Below are positions 47,057-55,852 of a stretch of 55,852 nt of DNA, piece after piece (position 1 is the first letter of the stretch; every line of letters starts with the position of its first letter). The position numbers and the translations under genes were made by a program. The DNA is taken from NCBI RefSeq assembly GCF_000511175.1, contig NZ_KI866530.1:1428270-1484121 (forward strand). The letters are read 5' to 3'. Under the pieces are notes generated by a model. It ran no database searches and was not told where the DNA came from. It saw only the letters and a list, made by a program, of their open reading frames with translations. Origin of the DNA: Sediminibacterium salmoneum NBRC 103935. Its GTDB lineage: Bacteria > Bacteroidota > Bacteroidia > Chitinophagales > Chitinophagaceae.

Positions 47057-48202
47057 ATGGGTCATCAAACACTGTCGAAGCGAACACATCGACTGGCAAT
47101 AGGAACTTATTTTTTTATAGCTGGAATTACATTTGCCAGCTGGGCCAGCAGAATCCCCGATATCAAACAAAAACTGGAACTCAATGATGCGGAACTGGGT
47201 GGTATTTTATTTGCCTTACCCACCGGATCCATGGTCAGTTTACCCATCTCTGGCTGGCTGGTAGCTAAACTGGGCAGCAGAACCGTTATGCTGCTGGCAG
47301 CCCTGTGCTACCCGCTGGTGTTAAGCTTACTGGGAACTGCCAATACCGTAATGGCCTTAACTGCCTTATTATTCTTTTTTGGATTGCTGGGGAATATGAT
47401 GAATATATCAGTGAACACACAAGCTGTTGCTGTAGAGGAATTATATGGTAAATCTATCATGGCTTCCTTTCACGGTATCTGGAGTCTGGCAGGATTTACG
47501 GGTGCAGCTGTTGGTACCATAATGATATCCTTTGGATTAATTCCACTTCAACATTTTTTAATTGTTGCGCTTACCATGATGTCCATGGCATTGATAATGA
47601 AATTTGGCAGAATGCCTAAAGATGCGGTAACAGGCAATCAACCCATTTTTGTAAAACCAGATTCCTCTCTTTTAAAACTGGGTTTAATTTCCTTTTGTTG
47701 CATGGCAGCAGAAGGAACCATGTTCGACTGGAGTGGTATCTATTTTCAAAAAGTGGTACAGGCACCGCCATCATTGGTAACACTGGGTTATTCGGCATTC
47801 ATGGGCACCATGGCATTGGGCAGATTTTTAGGAGATGGATTGGTACTAAGGTTTGGACGAAAAGAAATCTTACAGGCAAGCGGTGGGATTATAGCTGCCG
47901 GATTATTTCTGGCGGTTTTCTTTCCGTCCATAGTTACCGCAACCATTGGCTTTTTGATGGTAGGGTTCGGCGTTTCTTCTGTAGTTCCGATTGTATATAG
48001 TCAGGCAGGTAAATCAGAAAAAATGAGTCCTGGCATGGCATTGGCTGCTGTATCCAGCATTGGATTTTTTGGCTTTTTTATAGGCCCCCCATTAATTGGA
48101 TTCATCGCAGAAGCTTTTGGATTACAGTGGTCCTTTGGTATCATTGCCATACTTGGATTTGGCACCACGGTTCTGGCAGGATTCACTAATTTTAAATCGT
48201 AA
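47057..48202 (+). CDS. MFS transporter (YbjJ-like)
   Basis: The 381-residue protein has about 12 membrane helices. It shows the N-terminal [41 protein letters not shown] block typical of the YbjJ-like MFS group and a loop motif [13 protein letters not shown]. The C-terminal half repeats the pattern ([18 protein letters not shown]). Substrate unknown; a drug or sugar efflux role is possible. rarA starts 10 bases after its stop on the same strand. Confidence 0.85.
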   Translation: MGHQTLSKRTHRLAIGTYFFIAGITFASWASRIPDIKQKLELNDAELGGILFALPTGSMVSLPISGWLVAKLGSRTVMLLAALCYPLVLSLLGTANTVMALTALLFFFGLLGNMMNISVNTQAVAVEELYGKSIMASFHGIWSLAGFTGAAVGTIMISFGLIPLQHFLIVALTMMSMALIMKFGRMPKDAVTGNQPIFVKPDSSLLKLGLISFCCMAAEGTMFDWSGIYFQKVVQAPPSLVTLGYSAFMGTMALGRFLGDGLVLRFGRKEILQASGGIIAAGLFLAVFFPSIVTATIGFLMVGFGVSSVVPIVYSQAGKSEKMSPGMALAAVSSIGFFGFFIGPPLIGFIAEAFGLQWSFGIIAILGFGTTVLAGFTNFKS

Positions 48203-48212
48203 ACACAAAGGA

Positions 48213-49475
48213 ATGTTGTTCGAGTCACAGATACCGCTTGCAGAAAGAATGCGCCCCAATACCCTTGATGATATTGTTGGACAGGAACATATTACGGGCA
48301 AGGGTAGTATGCTAAGAACTGCATTGGAAAAAGGAACCATTCCTTCCATGATTCTCTGGGGGCCTCCCGGTGTAGGTAAAACAACCCTGGCAAATGTGAT
48401 AACACAAACCTTACAGGTACCCTATTTTCAGTTATCTGCCATTAGCAGTGGCGTGAAAGAAGTAAGAGAAGTTATTGAGCAGGCCAAAGAGTTGAAGAGT
48501 GCGGTTTTATTCATAGATGAAATACACCGCTTCAATAAAAGCCAACAGGACGCATTATTGGGTGCAGTTGAAAAAGGAACCATCCGCTTAATTGGAGCAA
48601 CCACCGAAAATCCATCCTTCGAAGTAAATGCGGCATTGTTAAGCAGGTGCCAGGTATATGTGCTGAAGGCATTGGAAAAAGAAAAACTGGTTCAACTGAT
48701 ACAAGAAGCGATTCAGAAAGATGAACTGCTAAAAACAAAAAATATTGAGCTACTGGAAACAGAAGCTTTGATCAACCTAAGTGGTGGTGATGGCAGAAAA
48801 TTATTAAACCTACTAGAGATAGTAATTCAGTCTGGAGTAACCCGTATTACAGATGAAGCCGTTCAAAAAGTAGCCCAACAAAAAATAGCTTTGTACGACA
48901 AAAGCGGAGAACAGCATTATGATATAGTTTCTGCATTTATTAAAAGTATGCGGGGCTCTGATCCCAATGGTGCTGTGTACTGGTTAGCAAGAATGATTGA
49001 AGGCGGAGAAGATGTAAAATTTATAGCCAGAAGGATGCTGATTTTTGCGAGTGAAGATATCGGGAATGCCAATCCAAATGCGCTGTTGCTGGCCAATGGC
49101 ACATTCGATGCGGTTTCAAAAATCGGATATCCGGAAAGTAGAATTATATTATCGCAATGTGCTACCTATTTAGCCAGTTCTCCTAAGAGCAATGCCGCAT
49201 ATGAAGCCATAGCAAAAGCGCAGAAAGCCGTTGCTCAGCACGGGGATCTTTCTGTTCCGCTTCATTTAAGAAATGCACCCACCAAGTTGATGAAACAAAT
49301 GGATTATGGCAAAGATTACCAGTATTCGCATCTGGGAGAAAATAATTTTATTGAACAGGAATATTTACCTGTGCCTTTGGTGAATACATCATTTTATATT
49401 CCTGGCAACAATGCACGTGAGAATGAAATCAAGAAATTCCTGAAAGAAAGATGGAAGGGAAAATACGGTTACTAG
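48213..49475 (+). CDS. rarA: Replication-associated recombination protein A (MgsA/WRNIP1 family AAA+ ATPase)
   Basis: RarA acts at stalled replication forks and ssDNA. The ATG at 48213 gives MLFESQIPLAERMRPNTLDDIVGQEH and 420 residues, a normal length. Walker A is ILWGPPGVGKTT, Walker B VLFIDEIHRFNKSQQD, sensor 1 IRLIGATTENPSF, followed by the C-terminal part KSMRGSDPNGAVYWLARMIEGGED typical of RarA. The longer upstream frame lies inside the MFS gene and is spurious. Probably co-transcribed with the transporter. Confidence 0.95.
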   Translation: MLFESQIPLAERMRPNTLDDIVGQEHITGKGSMLRTALEKGTIPSMILWGPPGVGKTTLANVITQTLQVPYFQLSAISSGVKEVREVIEQAKELKSAVLFIDEIHRFNKSQQDALLGAVEKGTIRLIGATTENPSFEVNAALLSRCQVYVLKALEKEKLVQLIQEAIQKDELLKTKNIELLETEALINLSGGDGRKLLNLLEIVIQSGVTRITDEAVQKVAQQKIALYDKSGEQHYDIVSAFIKSMRGSDPNGAVYWLARMIEGGEDVKFIARRMLIFASEDIGNANPNALLLANGTFDAVSKIGYPESRIILSQCATYLASSPKSNAAYEAIAKAQKAVAQHGDLSVPLHLRNAPTKLMKQMDYGKDYQYSHLGENNFIEQEYLPVPLVNTSFYIPGNNARENEIKKFLKERWKGKYGY

Positions 49476-49492
49476 TTCCGTATATCTTGTTA

Positions 49493-50964
49493 TTATTGCT
49501 GTAGCTTTTGTGGCACCAATCTTTCCGCTATTTTCTGATGTTCCGCTCCTCGTTCGCCGCCTTCATGGTATTCGGCATCTTCGTTTACATCCCAAAGATC
49601 ATAAACTTCTTTTCCAGCCACTATATTTTTCGCAGCCAGCATAGCAGTCATCATACTATGATCCTGGTTATTGTATTTATGCATGCCATTTCTACCCACA
49701 AGGTATAAGCCCGGGTACTCTTTAATTGCTTCTCTAACGGTGTTTACTCTTTCTTTATACTCCTGATCGTAAACAGGATATGCTTTGGGCTGCCTAACTA
49801 CATAGCCATCAACAATAGCACTCGGCTTTGTTAATCCAATTTGAGCAATTTCTTTGGTTGCCAAAGCAATTAAATCAGCATCACTGCTTGTCCATAAACC
49901 ATCTCCTTCAAAGCAGAAATACTCCAATCCATAACAAGCCATTTCAGGATCGGGTACCATATAAGGACTCCAGGATTTAAAATTTTGTATTCTACCTACT
50001 TTAACACTTGGATCATGAATATAAATCCAGTTATCACTGAACGCATCTTCATCTTTACAAATTAAAACAACAGTAAGAAAATCACGATAACCCAACTGAG
50101 ATGCATCAGCTAATACCTCTGCGTTAAAAGCGGGTTTTACAGATTGAATCAACTCACGCATTGGAGCAGATGAAAGCACATAATCAAAATCAGTATGCGT
50201 ATTTCCATCTTCAGTCTGCACTGTCCATTTCTGATTGTTCAGAGAAATATCTTTAACTCCACTGTTCATTTTTACCTGCACACCCATGGCGATGCATTTC
50301 TCAGTACATCGCTCCCACATTAATCCAGGTCCCTGTTTTGGATAACGGAACGAATCAATCAGGGTTTTAATTACGTCACCTTTATTGGATGGCTTGGGTT
50401 TAAACAAAGCATTCCAGATAGCACTACTTAAGGAAAGACCTTTAATACGCTGTGCAGCCCAGTCTGCGGAAATTTCCTTACAGGGTATACCCCATACTTT
50501 TTCGGTATAGGTTTTAAAAAAATATTGAATAATCTTTGACCAAACTGGTTAACAACCCAGTCTTCAAAATTCTGAGGATTTTTTTTAGGGAAAATTTTTG
50601 CCTTGATATAGCTAAGCACACAAAGCGCACTCTCTATGATACCCAGTTTTTTCAATGCCTCAAATGCAACCAAAGGATAAGAGAAGAATTTTTTATTGTA
50701 ATAGATTCTGGAACTGCGGGGTCTTTCCAGCATTTCGTCTCCCAGTATTTCGGTCCAGAAATCTTCTACTTCCTTTGACTTGGAAAAAAAACGATGCCCC
50801 CCAATATCAAAATGATACCCTTTGTAACTTTCCGTTCTAGAAATCCCTCCAACATAAACCGGATCTTTCTCAAATACAACAACCTCCTGATTCTCTTTAC
50901 CCAATAAATAAGCAGCGGTTAAACCAGCTGGTCCGGCTCCAATAATTGCGACTCTTTTAGACAT
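49493..50964 (-). pseudogene. FAD-dependent oxidoreductase (UDP-galactopyranose mutase / protoporphyrinogen oxidase-like), frameshifted
   Basis: The N-terminal frame from ATG 50964 has the dinucleotide fold [18 protein letters not shown] and [20 protein letters not shown] and stops at 50428. The second frame carries the rest (SFRYPKQGPGLMWERC, YLVGRNGMHKYNNQDHSMMTAMLAAKNI) to 49493. The shift lies at the run of seven A on the plus strand, 50516-50522. One more base restores [34 protein letters not shown] sequence and a ~490-residue protein. Both halves are well conserved, so this may be a sequence error. Substrate unknown; polysaccharide-related flavoproteins of this type are common. Confidence 0.82.
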
Positions 50965-51111
50965 GATTTTGTTCGGTATACTTAGTTTAAACTGCCATGC
51001 TCATTTTAATTCAGCTATACTTAATTTTACAGCATTGCAACATTGCAGTGGTGCAAAGATGCAGCTTTATTTGCAAACACCGAATTGATACAGAAACATA
51101 GCCTGAATTAT

Positions 51112-51585
51112 ATGAATCCAACTACCCCATTTTTTTCATTGAAATCTTTTGAAGAACTATTACCCGAAGAACTTTATGCCATTATCCGATTACGCAATGA
51201 AGTATTTGTTGTAGAACAAAACTGTGTGTTTCAGGATGCAGATAATAAAGACCAGGGAAGTCTGCATTTAATGTACTGGAACAGAAAAGAACTCATGGCT
51301 TATTGCAGGCTATTGCCTGCAGGTCTTGCTTATAAGGAAATGAGCATCGGCAGGGTTGTCAGTTCTCCATTGTACAGAAAAACCGGAGCGGGTCGTCAAC
51401 TAATTAAAGAAGCAATTGATAGAATGTATAAAACTTTTGGCAGCGGTCCTATTCGCATAGGTGCACAATGTTATTTAATTCAATTTTATGCTTCCTTTGG
51501 GTTTGAAGCCGAAGGCGAAGTATATCTGGAAGATGGAATTGAACATATTGAAATGATTATGCCAACAGCGGTAACTCAACAATAA
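51112..51585 (+). CDS. GNAT family N-acetyltransferase (ElaA-like)
   Basis: The 157-residue protein (ATG 51112) matches ElaA: FEELLPEELYAIIRLRNEVFVVEQNCVFQDADNKDQ at the N-terminus, LPAGLAYKEMSIGRVVSSPLYRKTGAGRQLIKEAI with the acetyl-CoA loop, and a C-terminal FYASFGFEAEGEVYLEDGIEHIEM. Substrate unknown. The longer upstream frame has no support. Its last 29 bases overlap the 3' end of the convergent histidine kinase gene. Confidence 0.88.
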   Translation: MNPTTPFFSLKSFEELLPEELYAIIRLRNEVFVVEQNCVFQDADNKDQGSLHLMYWNRKELMAYCRLLPAGLAYKEMSIGRVVSSPLYRKTGAGRQLIKEAIDRMYKTFGSGPIRIGAQCYLIQFYASFGFEAEGEVYLEDGIEHIEMIMPTAVTQQ

Positions 51586-52831
51586 AACGGGTGCCTTTAC
51601 TTTCCTTTGTTTCAAAGTAAATTTGTCCATTGTGCAGTTCAACTATTTTTTTTGTAATGGCCAAACCAATACCAAAGCTTTTCTCACCATTGGTCCCTTT
51701 TCGTTTGGCAACAGTAAATAAATCGAACACTTTATCCTGCATCTTTTGTGGAATGCCAATTCCATGATCCTGCACAGAAAAAACCGCCATCAGATTCTTC
51801 TTCTCAAGGCTTACATTAACAGCTGTGCCCTGACGGCTGAATTTTATAGCATTGGTAACCAGATTGGTAATCACTCGCTCAAATTTATCCTGATCAGCAT
51901 TAAAAATTAATTTTTCATCAGGTAACTGCATATTAATTTCAATGTCTTTTTCATTAGCAGTAAAATACAATATCTGCAGACTTTGACGAATCAACTTATT
52001 AAACTCTATTGGTTTAAACTGATAATGTTCCTCAACACTGATATTGGTTTGCATTAAATCGCCAATCAATCTTAAACTGGATGATGCACTTTGATCAATT
52101 AACTGAAACATCTCTTTGGAATTATCGTCCAGGTTCTCATCCATCAGCATCATCTTACTGATTCCGGAAATACCACTTAGTGGACTTCTTAAATCGTGTG
52201 CAACTGCATTTAATATCCTTTCTTTTTCAGCCTTATTCTCATTCAAATCTGCATATGCTTTCTCTAACCGATACTGATTTTGAAAATAAATAGATTTAAA
52301 ATAGTATAAACAAATAGAAAAGAATCCCAATGGAAAAATAAGCTTGACTGTCTTTTCTACTATTTGCAACCCATGCATCGTACGAATGGGCAATTCATCT
52401 AACCTGATAACAACGAAAGTGGTTGAAACAAAAACGACAAAACTAATATACTGCCAGTTCTTTTCGCATAATACAACAGCAGCTACAATCATGATCAGAA
52501 ATCGATACTCATTACCATTCTTGAAAAAATAGGCAGTATACGCTGCAATAGCAGCACCTAAAAAAAGTAATAAAGGGCGAAGGTTTACAAATCGTTGCGA
52601 ATACGATATATAAAAACCGAAAATGAAAATGAAAAGATGAAGAATATTAAAAGAAGCCAAAACGTATTCACCCAGATATAGATTAATAATCATGACAAGC
52701 AATGCAAAAGGCGCAGCCATCATAAGAAACAGGTTAAACATATAATTCTTATATGCTTCCCTGAAAGGAGTTGATTCATTGTTACCCAATGAAAGAATTC
52801 GGTAGAATATATTGGATGGAGATGTACGCAT
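51557..52831 (-). CDS. Membrane sensor histidine kinase
   Basis: The 424-residue protein (ATG 52831) has about six membrane helices in residues ~25-185, a short coiled linker, then a HisKA domain with the phospho-accepting His in NAVAHDLRSPLSGISGIS (~210). The ATPase domain has N-box NLVTNAIKFS, G1 VQDHGIGIP and G2 SFGIGLAITKKIVELHNG. The membrane region has no recognised ligand domain. No response regulator is adjacent; the NarL-type regulator at 29089 is far away and a link would be speculation. Confidence 0.92.
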   Translation of the reverse strand: MRTSPSNIFYRILSLGNNESTPFREAYKNYMFNLFLMMAAPFALLVMIINLYLGEYVLASFNILHLFIFIFGFYISYSQRFVNLRPLLLFLGAAIAAYTAYFFKNGNEYRFLIMIVAAVVLCEKNWQYISFVVFVSTTFVVIRLDELPIRTMHGLQIVEKTVKLIFPLGFFSICLYYFKSIYFQNQYRLEKAYADLNENKAEKERILNAVAHDLRSPLSGISGISKMMLMDENLDDNSKEMFQLIDQSASSSLRLIGDLMQTNISVEEHYQFKPIEFNKLIRQSLQILYFTANEKDIEINMQLPDEKLIFNADQDKFERVITNLVTNAIKFSRQGTAVNVSLEKKNLMAVFSVQDHGIGIPQKMQDKVFDLFTVAKRKGTNGEKSFGIGLAITKKIVELHNGQIYFETKESKGTRFIVELPLLA

Positions 52832-52980
52832 AAAACGCTTATGCAATTTATACTATTTAATACATTCAAATTCCCTGATATTAGAATTCAGATTATTTAC
52901 GACAAGAAAACAGGAAATAACACTACAAAGCTATTGTTGATATATGGTTTTCCTATAGTTCCGATACTGTTGACCTATGG

Positions 52981-53013
52981 GCAAAAAAAAACCTCAATCT
53001 TTCGATTGAGGTT
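52981..53013 (-). terminator. Terminator of the rRNA operon
   Basis: A 10-bp stem AACCTCAATC/GATTGAGGTT with loop TTTC lies just after the 5S gene in the minus orientation and is followed by a run of eight T. Confidence 0.9.
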
Positions 53014-53020
53014 CAATAAA

Positions 53021-53130
<110 letters not shown>

Positions 53131-53200
53131 AAATCTTGGGTCATACGACCTTAATATTTTACATATTGGAAAGGAAAAAAACAAAACATAAAAAAATAAA

Positions 53201-55852
<2,652 letters not shown>

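Noticed and set aside
48096..48212. 39-residue N-terminal extension of RarA
   Set aside because: It overlaps the end of the transporter gene in another frame; RarA homology begins at MLFESQIPLAERMRP.

Overview
The window looks like a chromosomal segment of a Bacteroidota bacterium, most likely of the Chitinophagaceae or close relatives. The evidence is: repeated TAnnTTTG promoter -7 boxes and few Shine-Dalgarno sequences; three large exported proteins with type IX secretion (T9SS) C-terminal sorting tails; a type III glutamine synthetase; a ComA-type phosphosulfolactate synthase; and a str/S10 ribosomal cluster without tuf. The genus assignment is inference.

Layout. 1-6.2 kb (minus): rpsL-rpsG, fusA and the head of the S10 operon (rpsJ-rplC-rplD-rplW-rplB, the last cut by the window edge). 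Terminators and promoters split these into three transcription units, and a structured gap separates rpsJ from rplC. 6.4-9.9 kb: a T9SS surface protein. 10-26.4 kb: housekeeping genes (ilvE, rdgB, a thioesterase, a TPR-comA-aroE operon, yidC, pyrG, rfaD, purL) mixed with small exported or membrane proteins and a frameshifted dienelactone hydrolase. 26.6-37.8 kb: an accessory locus. Two paralogous T9SS proteins flank a minus-strand cluster of four genes: an exported beta-propeller, a MauG/BCCP-type diheme cytochrome, a cysteine-rich copper-amine-oxidase-like protein without recognisable copper histidines, and a NarL-type regulator. 37.9-52.8 kb: glnN, a Spy-like protein, accB-accC (accB frameshifted), efp with an unusual tip loop, a PadR-membrane pair, aspS, an MFS transporter, rarA, a frameshifted FAD oxidoreductase, a GNAT protein and a histidine kinase. 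53.0 kb to the end (minus): 5S rRNA and most of 23S rRNA.

The most interesting candidate system is the four-gene cluster at 29.1-33.4 kb. A heme enzyme of a family that includes cofactor-maturing MauG sits directly before an oxidase-like protein that keeps a quinone-precursor-like tyrosine motif but seems to lack the copper site normally needed to make the quinone. This is an inference from motifs and gene order.

Four genes (dienelactone hydrolase, beta-propeller, accB, FAD oxidoreductase) each appear broken by one missing base at or near a coding-strand T-run. Because accB should be essential, sequence error in homopolymers is the simplest explanation.
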